Assembly (NCBI RefSeq): GCF_014164585.1
Contig: NZ_JACJFM010000003.1
Span: forward strand, 38,397 to 102,396
DNA from: Oceanospirillum sediminis
GTDB lineage: Bacteria > Pseudomonadota > Gammaproteobacteria > Pseudomonadales > Halomonadaceae
DNA: 64,000 bases
Reading direction: 5' to 3'
Below, piece after piece: positions 54,010 to 63,162 of the stretch (position 1 is the stretch's first letter; each line of letters starts with the position of its first letter). Position numbers and translations under genes: made by a program. Below the pieces are notes generated by a model. That model searched no databases. It saw only the letters and a program-made list of their open reading frames with translations, and was not told where the DNA came from.

Positions 54010-56164
54010 TTTTGAGCAGCATGAGTTGGTTGCCGCATTCATTGAAACAAGGCTGACTTCTAACTTAGAGGCTTTTCGTATGCATCTTCCAGATGTATAC
54101 GAGATGTTTAAAAGCTATAAAGAAGACAGATACTATCTGATTTACGACAAAGCCGGGGACATTAATGTTCTGGATCGTAAAGAGGGTTGTGTTCTGTATG
54201 GGGATAACCCTGTTCAGGAGGTGCTCAATAATTATGAGGCATATGTCAAAAGTCCTGTTGCCCGACCTTATATAATTGCAGGTGCTAAAGACTGCGAAAC
54301 GAGTCCTGTCCATAACAAGAGTATGGCAGCTCTGGGGGAAATTCAGGAAAACCTCTTAATAAAATTTAGAACAAAGTCGATAAATGCTGCTATTGATTTT
54401 GAGCTGGGTAGAAAGCAGGCAGACTTAGGTGATGCTGGTTTTCCCGAAACTGTAAATGCTATGATACTGCTTTCTGTTGGTATTGGTTTTGATATAGAAA
54501 AAATCTATCTTGATTCTAAAATTAGAAAGCTGGTTATTCTTGAGCCTTGTTGTGATCTTTTTTATTGCTCGATGCAGCTAATCGATTGGGCTTCTATCCT
54601 TAATAAGTGTGTAGATAACGGTTTTGATATATATATAAGCTTTTCTGATAATTATGATGAGCTTGTAGAAGACTGCTTTAATTATTTTAACCGGGCTGGT
54701 CGGCATAATGCTGCAGGAGCTTACCTTTATTCAGGTTTTTATCAGGAAAGCTATTCCCCTTTATTTGAAGGGGTGAAAGCAGTATTTGATCTAAGGGTGT
54801 TTAGCGGATATGGTTTTTATGACGATTCAAGAATCTGCGTTGCACATGCCTATGAGAATATAAAGGATAAAGTTCCTTGCTTAAAATCTGATCGAAATAT
54901 CAATAAAGAGTTTGGGCAAAAGGAGTGGCCTGTATTTATTGTGGGTAATGGCCCTTCTCTTGATAACGATATTCAGTTTCTTAAAGAAAATCAAAATAAT
55001 GTTGTTATTATCAGTGCCGGTTCTGCATTAACGACGTTGTATAGAAACAATATTGTTCCCGATTTTCATGTTGAGTTAGAGCGAACCGCTCATGTTGCTG
55101 TTTGGCTGAAAGCTGCTGCAGATTCCGAAGATTATTATAACTACCTTAAGAAAATCCGTTTGGTTGCCTTGTCTCAGGTTCATCCTGAGGTTTTTCGCTT
55201 GTTTGATAAAAAAGGGCAAATTCCAAAAGATAATGAAACATCCTCTCTTCTTCAAATGAAGCTTTTTTCTGGTAACGGAGTAAGAGTTGTTGCTCGAACA
55301 GCACCTAGTTGTGTGCATCTTGGAGTGACCTTTGCTGTAGTGGCTGGATTTACTGATATATACCTTCTAGGTGTGGATATGGGGTCTAAGTCGAAAGACC
55401 GGCATCATTCAAAAGACAGTTTATACAGCAAGCTAAGTGACCAGATTAAGAAAAGACATGACATGGATGGCAAGAAGCTTACTCAGTTTGATCCTAATTT
55501 TGGTGATGACCCTGTCTTTTCTTATAATCTGTTACCGATGTTTAAGGTGACACTTGAGTCCATTATTACTGGGTGGAAAGAAAGCATGGCCTATGTAGGG
55601 CATGAGCTGCGGTTTTTTAACTGTAGTGATGGTGCGAAAATAGAAGGTACGGAACCTTTGCATTCACCTGAACTTTCTTTGCATCTACAGGATGGGAAAA
55701 AAGAAGAGCTTGCAGATAGCATAATGAGTTCTTTTTTTGCTTATATTCCGCAAGATGGCGATAGTGAGTTGTTTCGTCAGACTATTATTGATAATAGAGA
55801 TAAGTTTGGCTCAATGTGTAGTTGGCTTATAGATGGTTTACATTATGTTGATAATGAGATGGATGGTGCAGCGCTCATTGATGGTCTTTCCTATAAGTTT
55901 CATAAGGATATAGAATCTATAGGTTTGTCTGAAAATGATAGCTGGCTGTACTCTTTCTTTGATGGAAGTCTGCTATATGCTTTAAGTGCAATGCAGTCAA
56001 CCTTGTTTCTGCCTTTCGGTCAGGATATGCGGGTTGAAGCTTTTAACCAGTGTGTGGATGTATTGCGGGGGCTATTTGGTGATATGGAAAAAGATTATAC
56101 AGAAAATATGTTTTCCCTGGATAAAGAATCTTACTATGAGCATTACTTTAAAAAGGATAAGTGA
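54002..56164 (+). CDS. Maf-type flagellin glycosyltransferase (motility associated factor, DUF115)
   Basis: This 720-residue cytoplasmic protein of the Maf family transfers nonulosonic acids, often CMP-Pse, to Ser/Thr of flagellin. The DUF115 core is visible with FIVGNGPSLDNDI near residue 315 and GFTDIYLLGVDMG near 450. The ATG at 54002 is chosen as it gives MSDFEQHELV; the 18 upstream residues are an antecedent of the fliS overlap. Translational coupling to fliS and the nearby pseBCF genes support pseudaminic acid as donor. Codon use is more AT-rich than in the basal-body genes. Confidence 0.88.
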   Translation: MSDFEQHELVAAFIETRLTSNLEAFRMHLPDVYEMFKSYKEDRYYLIYDKAGDINVLDRKEGCVLYGDNPVQEVLNNYEAYVKSPVARPYIIAGAKDCETSPVHNKSMAALGEIQENLLIKFRTKSINAAIDFELGRKQADLGDAGFPETVNAMILLSVGIGFDIEKIYLDSKIRKLVILEPCCDLFYCSMQLIDWASILNKCVDNGFDIYISFSDNYDELVEDCFNYFNRAGRHNAAGAYLYSGFYQESYSPLFEGVKAVFDLRVFSGYGFYDDSRICVAHAYENIKDKVPCLKSDRNINKEFGQKEWPVFIVGNGPSLDNDIQFLKENQNNVVIISAGSALTTLYRNNIVPDFHVELERTAHVAVWLKAAADSEDYYNYLKKIRLVALSQVHPEVFRLFDKKGQIPKDNETSSLLQMKLFSGNGVRVVARTAPSCVHLGVTFAVVAGFTDIYLLGVDMGSKSKDRHHSKDSLYSKLSDQIKKRHDMDGKKLTQFDPNFGDDPVFSYNLLPMFKVTLESIITGWKESMAYVGHELRFFNCSDGAKIEGTEPLHSPELSLHLQDGKKEELADSIMSSFFAYIPQDGDSELFRQTIIDNRDKFGSMCSWLIDGLHYVDNEMDGAALIDGLSYKFHKDIESIGLSENDSWLYSFFDGSLLYALSAMQSTLFLPFGQDMRVEAFNQCVDVLRGLFGDMEKDYTENMFSLDKESYYEHYFKKDK

Positions 56165-56496
56165 TGACTGATGGCCACGATACATTGGATCATATTTTTG
56201 AATTACTCAGAGATGCTGAAAGTGGGCTGGCGTTATTAGGTGGAGAGAATACCGCTGATAGTGCTGAAGAATTTGAGTCTTCAGTCGATCTATTGATTCG
56301 AGCGGTAGAGCATTTGTTTGATGATGCCTATTTCATGATAGAGCACAAGGAAGAAATTTCTGAAAGAAGTGCTGATCTTTTTATGCGAATGAATAGTCTT
56401 CTTGATAATGCTGTAAAACTCAAAGAAGAAAAGATGAGTGTTATTGTCAAACTGCAAAAAGGCCGGAAGGTTGTTAATGAGTATAAAAAGGTCTGA
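56164..56496 (+). CDS. Small helical protein in the FliT position
   Basis: This 110-residue acidic protein is predicted all-helical, with no signal peptide. Its ATG shares a base with the maf stop, so it is translationally coupled. In related flagellar loci this place, after fliS and before the regulators, is often held by FliT-like chaperones, and size and helix content fit. No diagnostic motif was recognised, so the function is inferred from position only. Confidence 0.55.
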   Translation: MTDGHDTLDHIFELLRDAESGLALLGGENTADSAEEFESSVDLLIRAVEHLFDDAYFMIEHKEEISERSADLFMRMNSLLDNAVKLKEEKMSVIVKLQKGRKVVNEYKKV

Positions 56497-56502
56497 TGTA
56501 TA

Positions 56503-57639
56503 ATGAGTGCATCTGCGCAGGATTTACAGATTGCTTTTCAAGAGTTTACAGCTCTCTCTGAGCAACTGACTTCTTCCTATAATGAGCTGCAGACAAAAAT
56601 TGTCCGTTTAACTGAAGAGCTGGAAGAAGCACGAAGAGAAAGAGCTGAACAGTTGGAGCAAAAGCAGCAGATTGCAGAGAAGCTTGAGAACCTGCTCAAT
56701 CTTCTGCCGGCGGGAGTCATCGTAATGGATGGTGACGGTGTTGTTAGCAGTGCTAATCCCAGTGCTCAATGCTTGCTTGGGGCTGAGATTGAGGGCTGTA
56801 AATGGGTTGATGTGATCCAGAAGAAGTTCTCTCCTCAGCAGGGCGATGGTTATGAAGTGTCGTTGAATGACGGTCGACTGGTTTCTATTTCTACCCGATC
56901 TTTGGAAAAAGAGCCCGGTCAGATGGTTGTTATCAGTGATATGACTGAGACTCGTCGCTTGCAGGAGCAGTTGAGTCGTACTGAACGTCTGACAGAGATG
57001 GGGCAAATGGTTGCCTCACTGGCCCATCAGATTAGAACTCCGCTATCGGCGGCGATGTTGTATGCCGGACATCTGCAGTCAACATCACTGGCTGAAAACA
57101 ACAGAGTGAAGTTTGCTGGAAAGCTGCAGGGAAGATTAAAGAATCTGGAACAGCAAATTGGAGATATGCTTCAGTTTGCCCGTGGAGGTAGTGCTGTTGC
57201 GGAGGAGTTTTCTGTCGCTGATTTCTTTGCTCAACTTCGTCACTCTCTTGAAGGCGTCTTCTTGCAGTCCTCAGTCAGTTGTTCATGGCAACTGGAGCAA
57301 CAGGCTGGTAGTTTGCTAGGGCATCAGGAATCTCTCAATGGTGCCTTTCAGAATCTGGTTAATAATGCCATCCAGGCGGGTTCATCAGAGATTACTGTGA
57401 CATCTGTGCTTTCAGAGGGTCGGCTTGAGGTCAGCGTTTGTGACAATGGTCCCGGTATAGCAGATGATCAACTGGAAAAAATTCTGGAACCTTTCTTTAC
57501 CACTAAAACACAAGGGACAGGTCTTGGGCTGGCGATTGTTCAGTCGGTTGTTGCTGCCCATAAAGGAGAGTTGACTGTAAACTCTCAACTTGGATCCGGT
57601 AGTTGTTTTATAATCCGGTTGCCACTTGTAACTGCCTAG
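56503..57639 (+). CDS. fleS: Flagellar sensor histidine kinase FleS/FlrB
   Basis: This cytoplasmic NtrB-like kinase phosphorylates FleR. The 378-residue protein has an N-terminal coiled coil (~10-65), a PAS domain (~65-150), the H-box SLAHQIRTPLSA near residue 173, and an ATPase domain with N-box NLVNNAIQAG, DNGPGI and GTGLGLAIV. No membrane segment is visible, as expected for FleS/FlrB. It starts 6 bp after the upstream stop, and fleR follows after 9 bp. Confidence 0.93.
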   Translation: MSASAQDLQIAFQEFTALSEQLTSSYNELQTKIVRLTEELEEARRERAEQLEQKQQIAEKLENLLNLLPAGVIVMDGDGVVSSANPSAQCLLGAEIEGCKWVDVIQKKFSPQQGDGYEVSLNDGRLVSISTRSLEKEPGQMVVISDMTETRRLQEQLSRTERLTEMGQMVASLAHQIRTPLSAAMLYAGHLQSTSLAENNRVKFAGKLQGRLKNLEQQIGDMLQFARGGSAVAEEFSVADFFAQLRHSLEGVFLQSSVSCSWQLEQQAGSLLGHQESLNGAFQNLVNNAIQAGSSEITVTSVLSEGRLEVSVCDNGPGIADDQLEKILEPFFTTKTQGTGLGLAIVQSVVAAHKGELTVNSQLGSGSCFIIRLPLVTA

Positions 57640-57648
57640 GTTTTTTTT

Positions 57649-59094
57649 ATGGATGTTAGAGTACTTGTTGTTGAAGATGACCCTGATTTGAGAGAGGCGC
57701 TGGTTGATACGCTGGAGCTGGCTGATTTTGATGTCACTGAGGCTGATTGTGGAGAAGCTGCTATAGCCTGTATTTCAGGAGGTTCATTTGATCTGATAGT
57801 CTCTGATGTCAATATGCCTGGAATTGACGGGCATGAGTTGTTGAAGCACGTTGTGAATCGTCACCCAGGGCTGCCGGTATTGTTGATTACGGCTTATGGC
57901 AGTATTTCTAATGCTGTTGATGCTATGAGGCAAGGGGCGGTAGATTATCTGGTGAAGCCATTTGAACCGGACACTCTGGTTGATCTTGTGCGTAAATATG
58001 CTAAAGGTCAGGCTGAACAGAAGTCTGATGATCCGGTTATGGTCAGCGACAGAAGTCAGCATGCTTTTGGTTTGGCGAAGAGGGTTGCTGTAACAGACTC
58101 TACTGTTTTGATTGCAGGTGAAAGTGGTTCTGGTAAAGAAGTTATTGCCAGTTATATTCATAAGTACTCTCATAGAGCTGATCAGCCTTTCATTGCAATT
58201 AACTGTGCAGCTATTCCTGAAAGCATGCTGGAAGCGACTTTGTTCGGGCATGAAAAAGGTGCTTTCACTGGTGCTGTAAATAGCGCTCCCGGGAAGTTTG
58301 AGCAAGCCAATGGTGGAACGCTGTTGCTGGATGAGATTTCAGAGATGGCATTGGATTTGCAGGCAAAACTACTGCGGGTGCTTCAGGAGCAGGAAGTCGA
58401 GCGTGTTGGTGGCAGGAAAACGATCAAATTGGATGTTCGTGTTATCGCGACAACAAACCGTAATATGCAGCAATATATCGCTGACGGTAAGTTCCGTGAA
58501 GACTTGTTTTATCGTTTAAATGTTTTCCCTATAACGCTTGCGCCATTGAGAGAGCGCGCTGACGATGTGGTACCTCTGGCTGAGCGCTTGTTTGGCAAGC
58601 ATACTCAGAAGATGGGGCGACCCGGAGTACGTTTATCTGATTCAGCAAAGATTGAACTCAGCAATTATTTGTGGCCGGGTAATGTCAGAGAGCTGGAAAA
58701 TGTCGTGCAGAGGGCTCTTGTTCTTCAACCTGGGGATATCATAGAAGCGGAAGATCTTTGCATAGAGACAGGAAGTCTGGCGGAAAAAGTTCTCCGAGCG
58801 GATGTATCCGTAGCAGGGGAGCAGGGAAGTGGCGGACAATCTTTCAAAGATGTATCTGTTATGTCATCTCAGCCAAAAGACCAGTCCTCCGGAGGGGTGC
58901 TTGAATCCGGTTCGCTGGGCGATGATCTTCAGCAGAAAGAGTTTGAGATGATCATTGCTGTGCTGAAAGAGGAGCGTGGCAGAAAAAATAAAGCGGCTGA
59001 ACGGTTAGGTATCAGTCCAAGAACATTGCGTTACAAGATGGCCAAAATGAGAGATGCAGGTATTGATGTGGATAAAGCCATTGCAATGATCTGA
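57649..59094 (+). CDS. fleR: Sigma-54-dependent flagellar response regulator FleR/FlrC
   Basis: This 481-residue NtrC-type activator has a receiver domain (~1-120; acceptor Asp in IVSDVNMPGIDG) and an AAA+ domain (~130-365) with Walker A GESGSGKE, the sigma-54 contact loop GAFTGA and the DEISEM Walker B region. A Fis-type HTH lies at the C-terminus (NKAAERLGISPRTLRYKM). It would activate the sigma-54 promoters found here before flgF, flgK, two flagellins and fliD. The master regulator FleQ/FlrA is not in the window. Confidence 0.95.
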   Translation: MDVRVLVVEDDPDLREALVDTLELADFDVTEADCGEAAIACISGGSFDLIVSDVNMPGIDGHELLKHVVNRHPGLPVLLITAYGSISNAVDAMRQGAVDYLVKPFEPDTLVDLVRKYAKGQAEQKSDDPVMVSDRSQHAFGLAKRVAVTDSTVLIAGESGSGKEVIASYIHKYSHRADQPFIAINCAAIPESMLEATLFGHEKGAFTGAVNSAPGKFEQANGGTLLLDEISEMALDLQAKLLRVLQEQEVERVGGRKTIKLDVRVIATTNRNMQQYIADGKFREDLFYRLNVFPITLAPLRERADDVVPLAERLFGKHTQKMGRPGVRLSDSAKIELSNYLWPGNVRELENVVQRALVLQPGDIIEAEDLCIETGSLAEKVLRADVSVAGEQGSGGQSFKDVSVMSSQPKDQSSGGVLESGSLGDDLQQKEFEMIIAVLKEERGRKNKAAERLGISPRTLRYKMAKMRDAGIDVDKAIAMI

Positions 59095-59190
59095 TCTTAA
59101 ACTGGCATTTTGTTATGTATCAGTTATAAAATACAGGAAATGTATTTTCAGTTTGCGTGTCAGGCGTAAATGAAGGTGTAGGAGAGGATT

Positions 59191-59541
59191 ATGGTTGATC
59201 GGGCCGATATATCCAGTGTGTTGGATCAGATTCGCTCAATGCAGTCAGAGTTGAATCAGACAAGCAGAGTAGCAGCGCCAGTTAAGCCTGCAGATAATGT
59301 TCAGGGATCAGAGGATATCCCTGATTTTGCAGAGATGCTGAAAAATGCTATCGACAAAGTGAATGAGACGCAGAAGACGGCTAGCGCTTTGCGTGAGTCC
59401 TATGAAATGGGTGATCCTGAGGTTGATATTACTCAGGTAATGATTGCTTCTCAGAAGTCAACCGTCGCATTCGAAGCAATGACTCAGGTAAGAAATAAGC
59501 TGGTCACGGCGTATCAGGAAATTATGAGAATGCCAGTATAA
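59191..59541 (+). CDS. fliE: Flagellar hook-basal body complex protein FliE
   Basis: FliE joins the MS ring to the rod. The 116-residue product has the conserved C-terminal half ([16 protein letters not shown], then [24 protein letters not shown] and [17 protein letters not shown]). GGAGAGG precedes the ATG. It starts fliE-F-G-H-I. Confidence 0.96.
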   Translation: MVDRADISSVLDQIRSMQSELNQTSRVAAPVKPADNVQGSEDIPDFAEMLKNAIDKVNETQKTASALRESYEMGDPEVDITQVMIASQKSTVAFEAMTQVRNKLVTAYQEIMRMPV

Positions 59542-59577
59542 TCACTGGTCTAACTGATCTGGTTGGGAATCGGGTGA

Positions 59578-61305
59578 ATGGATAATCCATCAGAGGAAAA
59601 TGCGCAGGCATCAACTGAGCAACAGAATAATCAGGCTCAAGCTTCAGATCAGTCCTCCAAATCTGATCCAGCAAAGAAGCAGTCAGGCTTCAGCAATGTC
59701 ATGGATGGGTTTAATAGCCTGGATATGTTCAGGCAACTGGGTTTGCTGGCCGGGTTTGCTGCGAGTATCGCGATTGGTTTTGCTATTGTTCTCTGGTCTC
59801 AGGAAAAAGATTACCGACCGCTGGTCAGCAGTATAGGCGAGTATGACTCTCCGGCTATTGTTGATATATTAGAGCGTAATGGGATTGGCTATAAAGTAGA
59901 TCCTCAATCTGGAGCATTGCTTGTTCTGGCTGATAAAATTTATGAAGCCAGAATGAAAATTGCCGCTTCTGATGTAGCTCGAACAGATACGGTTGGTTAT
60001 GAGTTACTTGATCAGGAACAAGGATTAGGTACCAGCCAATTTATGGAAAGCGCCCGATACAGACGTAGTGTAGAGGGTGAACTGGCCAGAACTATTTCCA
60101 GTCTTCAGCCTGTTCGTGGGGCGCGAGTTCATCTGGCTATTCCTAAGCAATCCGTTTTTGTGCGTGATTATCGAAAACCTTCCGCTTCTGTGTTTCTGAA
60201 CCTGCAAAGTGGCGCTGCGCTGGATGCAAGTCAGGCTAATGCTATTGTTAATCTGGTCGCAACCAGTATTCCCCAGCTGGACCCGAAAGATGTCACTATT
60301 GTTGATCAGCGTGGGCGGTTGTTATCTCAGGTAGATGCCCAGGAATCGGATAAACAGATTCAGCGGCAATTCGAATATTCCCGTAAACTGGAGCGTGTTC
60401 TGACAGAGCGCGTCAGAAGTATTCTGGAGCCAGTTCTGGGGCCGGGCAGATATCAGGCTGCAGTGTCTGCAGAGATTGATTTTACCGAAACTGAGCAGAC
60501 AGAAGAACTTTATAATCCTGATTTACCGGCGTTACGTAGTGAACAGGTTCTGAATGAACAGCGGGTTGGGGATTTTAATAATGCGGGTATTCCCGGAGCT
60601 CTTTCCAATCAGCCTCCTGCGCAGGTTGCTGTTCCAGAGGATGTTAATGGAGAGGGTGCTGGTGGCATAGGGCAAGCACAGAATAGCAGAAAGCAGGCTA
60701 CCAGAAACTTTGAACTTGACCGGACAATCAGCTACTCCAGAAATCATCTTGGTCGTGTAGATCGGCTGACAGTTGCTGTCGTAGTGGATGATATTATTAT
60801 TCGTGAGCCTGAAAGTGGAGAAGTTGTTCGGAGAGCCTGGGATGAGAACGAGTTGCGAAGGCTGGAGGTTCTGGTTCGGGATGCGGTTGGTTTCAATGCT
60901 CTGCGAGGCGATAGTGTCAATGTAGTGAATTCTCCTTTTGCTGATTCAGGCGATGGTCAGTTTGAAAAGCCTCCGTTCTGGCAAGAACCCTGGTTCTGGG
61001 AGATTGCTAAGCAGGTTCTGGCAGGTTTGTTCGTTCTTATCCTGATTTTTGGTGTACTAAGACCTATTCTGAAGAGTCTTGCAACCGCCAAAGATGCTGA
61101 TGACGGTGTGGATGCAGAAGATGAACTGACGCCTCTTGATGATTTGGGAGAAGATCAGGTTACTTTGTCTGCGGCAGATGATCCTTTGCTAGCTGGACCA
61201 AACGAAGCCTTTGAGCGGCAGTTGAATGCTATTAAGGCGATGATTGCAGAGGATCCTGGGCGAGTGGCTCAGGTAGTAAGACAATGGGTGATTGCAGATG
61301 AGTGA
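59578..61305 (+). CDS. fliF: Flagellar MS-ring protein FliF
   Basis: FliF forms the MS ring in the inner membrane. The 575-residue product has two membrane segments, one near residues 58-75 (GLLAGFAASIAIGFAIVLW) and one near 475-497 (VLAGLFVLILIFGVL). Between them lies the periplasmic YscJ/FliF ring-building region. The C-terminal cytoplasmic tail that binds FliG is acidic. Its last eight bases overlap fliG. Confidence 0.97.
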   Translation: MDNPSEENAQASTEQQNNQAQASDQSSKSDPAKKQSGFSNVMDGFNSLDMFRQLGLLAGFAASIAIGFAIVLWSQEKDYRPLVSSIGEYDSPAIVDILERNGIGYKVDPQSGALLVLADKIYEARMKIAASDVARTDTVGYELLDQEQGLGTSQFMESARYRRSVEGELARTISSLQPVRGARVHLAIPKQSVFVRDYRKPSASVFLNLQSGAALDASQANAIVNLVATSIPQLDPKDVTIVDQRGRLLSQVDAQESDKQIQRQFEYSRKLERVLTERVRSILEPVLGPGRYQAAVSAEIDFTETEQTEELYNPDLPALRSEQVLNEQRVGDFNNAGIPGALSNQPPAQVAVPEDVNGEGAGGIGQAQNSRKQATRNFELDRTISYSRNHLGRVDRLTVAVVVDDIIIREPESGEVVRRAWDENELRRLEVLVRDAVGFNALRGDSVNVVNSPFADSGDGQFEKPPFWQEPWFWEIAKQVLAGLFVLILIFGVLRPILKSLATAKDADDGVDAEDELTPLDDLGEDQVTLSAADDPLLAGPNEAFERQLNAIKAMIAEDPGRVAQVVRQWVIADE

Positions 61306-62311
61306 TGAGGAATATCAGGAACCGTTAGGATCTGTTGACAGGGCTGCTATTCTTCTCATGACACTGGGTGAGGCTGATGCTGCCCAGGTTCTGAGGCATA
61401 TGGGGCCAAAAGAGGTTCAGCGTGTCGGGATGGCTATGTCTCAGTTGCAGCATGTATCCAAGGATCAGGTTGAAGAAGTTCTGGGAGATTTTCTGGATGC
61501 TGCTGGTAATGTAACCAGTCTTGGCGTTGGCGCTGATAGTTATATCAGGCGTATGCTGACAGAGGCGCTTGGTGAAGATAAAGCAAATGGCCTGATTGAC
61601 CGGATTCTATTAGGCGGCAATACTACAGGGCTTGATACACTGAAGTGGATGGAGCCTCGTGCTATTGCGGATATTATTCGTTATGAGCACCCTCAGATTC
61701 AGGCGATTGTGATGTCTTATCTGGATGCTGATCAATCAGCAGAGGTGATGGCATTTTTTGATTCCAAAGTGCGGCTGGATGTTATTCTCAGAGTCGCTGC
61801 ACTTGAGTCGGTCCAGCCCCAGGCTTTGCAGGAACTGAATGATATTCTTGAAAAACAGTTCTCTGGTAGCAGTGGTACACAGACTACCAGTATGGGGGGT
61901 ATTAAGGTTGCCGCTAACATCATGAATAACCTTGAAAGTTCACTTGAGGGTGAGCTGATGGAGGCTATTAAAGAAGTTGATGAGCAGCTTGGCGAAGAAA
62001 TTGAAGATCTCATGTTTGTATTTGATAACCTGGTGGATATGGATGACCGGGATATTCAGGTACTGTTGCGTGAGGTTAACCCTGATAACCTGGTGCTGGC
62101 ACTGAAGGGTGCAGAAAGTCGGGTGCAGGAGAAAATTTTCAAGAATATGTCGAAACGTGCCAGTGAACTGTTGCGTGATGATCTTGAAGCCAAAGGGCCT
62201 GTCAGGGTTAGTGAGGTTGAGCAGGCCCAGAAAGAGATCCTGGCTATTGCCCGACGTCTTGCTGAAGATGGAGAAATCACTCTGGGCGGCGGTGCTGACG
62301 AAATGATCTGA
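61298..62311 (+). CDS. fliG: Flagellar motor switch protein FliG
   Basis: FliG is the C-ring protein that contacts MotA and transmits torque. The 337-residue product has the N-terminal FliF-binding region (SVDRAAILLMTLGEADAAQVL), the middle domain and the C-terminal charged helix region (LMFVFDNLVDMDDRDIQ, then LVLALKGAESRVQEKIFKNMS). The ATG at 61298 is preferred over a TTG two codons earlier. It overlaps fliF by eight bases. Confidence 0.97.
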   Translation: MSDEEYQEPLGSVDRAAILLMTLGEADAAQVLRHMGPKEVQRVGMAMSQLQHVSKDQVEEVLGDFLDAAGNVTSLGVGADSYIRRMLTEALGEDKANGLIDRILLGGNTTGLDTLKWMEPRAIADIIRYEHPQIQAIVMSYLDADQSAEVMAFFDSKVRLDVILRVAALESVQPQALQELNDILEKQFSGSSGTQTTSMGGIKVAANIMNNLESSLEGELMEAIKEVDEQLGEEIEDLMFVFDNLVDMDDRDIQVLLREVNPDNLVLALKGAESRVQEKIFKNMSKRASELLRDDLEAKGPVRVSEVEQAQKEILAIARRLAEDGEITLGGGADEMI

Positions 62312-62324
62312 TAATGAGTGACTT

Positions 62325-63116
62325 ATGGCCGCAAATAAGCAAGGTATGTGGACCAGCGAAGAGCTGGAAGCTTTTGAAAAATGGGAGATGCCGGACTTAA
62401 CCGGCATCTCCCTTCGTAGTTTTAGCCGTGGGAAAATGTCTGATGGCATTGTTCCGCCCGAAGACGAGCAGGAAGACGTTGAAGAAGAGCTACAGCTCCC
62501 AACACAGGAAGAGATTGATCAGATCAGGCAGGAAGCTTATGACTCTGCTTATGCAGAAGGAAAAGCACAAGGTCTGCATGATGGCAGTGTTCAGGGACGC
62601 GAAGAAGGCTTTCTGAAGGGAAAAGCGGAAGGGTATGAAGATGGAAAGGAGCAGGGGTATCAGGAAGGTTTGTCTCAGGGGCAGAGAGAGATTGATGCGG
62701 CTTTAACTCAGCTGAATGATCTGATGGCTCAGTTGCATGAGCCAATTGAGCAGCAGGCAGACGAAATTGAAGGTGTTCTGTATGGATTGCTGGAGAAACT
62801 GGTAACGATTATAACCCGAAAGGAGCTGCACCTGTCATCTGACTCGGTACTGGAAATTATCCGAGAGTCGCTGGAGCTATTACCAAGAAATAGCGAACGA
62901 ATCAGAGTTTTTGTCAGTCCTCAGGATCTTGATCTGGCTAAAAGACAGTCTGAAGGCAGTCTTGATCGATGGCATGTTTATGCTGATGCTGCCCTTCTGC
63001 CTGGAGGGTGTCGTGTTGAGACGATGAATAGTCTTGTGGATGCCTCCGTTGAGAACAGGTTATCAGACTTGTTAGAACAGGTTGTGGCGGGTCGCTATAG
63101 CCAGGATCTTCCTTAA
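62325..63116 (+). CDS. fliH: Flagellar assembly protein FliH
   Basis: FliH binds the FliI ATPase and links it to the C-ring. The 263-residue product has the typical GxxxG-repeat helix at ~75-125 (AYAEGKAQGLHDG, then GKAEGYEDGKEQGYQEG). The C-terminal FliH/HrpE domain is normal. It lies between fliG and fliI as in other gammaproteobacteria. Confidence 0.95.
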   Translation: MAANKQGMWTSEELEAFEKWEMPDLTGISLRSFSRGKMSDGIVPPEDEQEDVEEELQLPTQEEIDQIRQEAYDSAYAEGKAQGLHDGSVQGREEGFLKGKAEGYEDGKEQGYQEGLSQGQREIDAALTQLNDLMAQLHEPIEQQADEIEGVLYGLLEKLVTIITRKELHLSSDSVLEIIRESLELLPRNSERIRVFVSPQDLDLAKRQSEGSLDRWHVYADAALLPGGCRVETMNSLVDASVENRLSDLLEQVVAGRYSQDLP

Positions 63117-63162
63117 GCAAATATTCTGTAAATGGATAAAGTTACTGCTTCCGGAGAAAATA

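Noticed and set aside
59103-59118. Possible sigma-54 promoter (TGGCATTTTGTTATGT) before fliE
   Set aside because: The GG element is present but there is no GC at the required distance, so the match is too weak to list.
62550-62700. Tandem-like repeat within fliH
   Set aside because: It is the GxxxG helix repeat normally found in FliH, not a separate repeat element.
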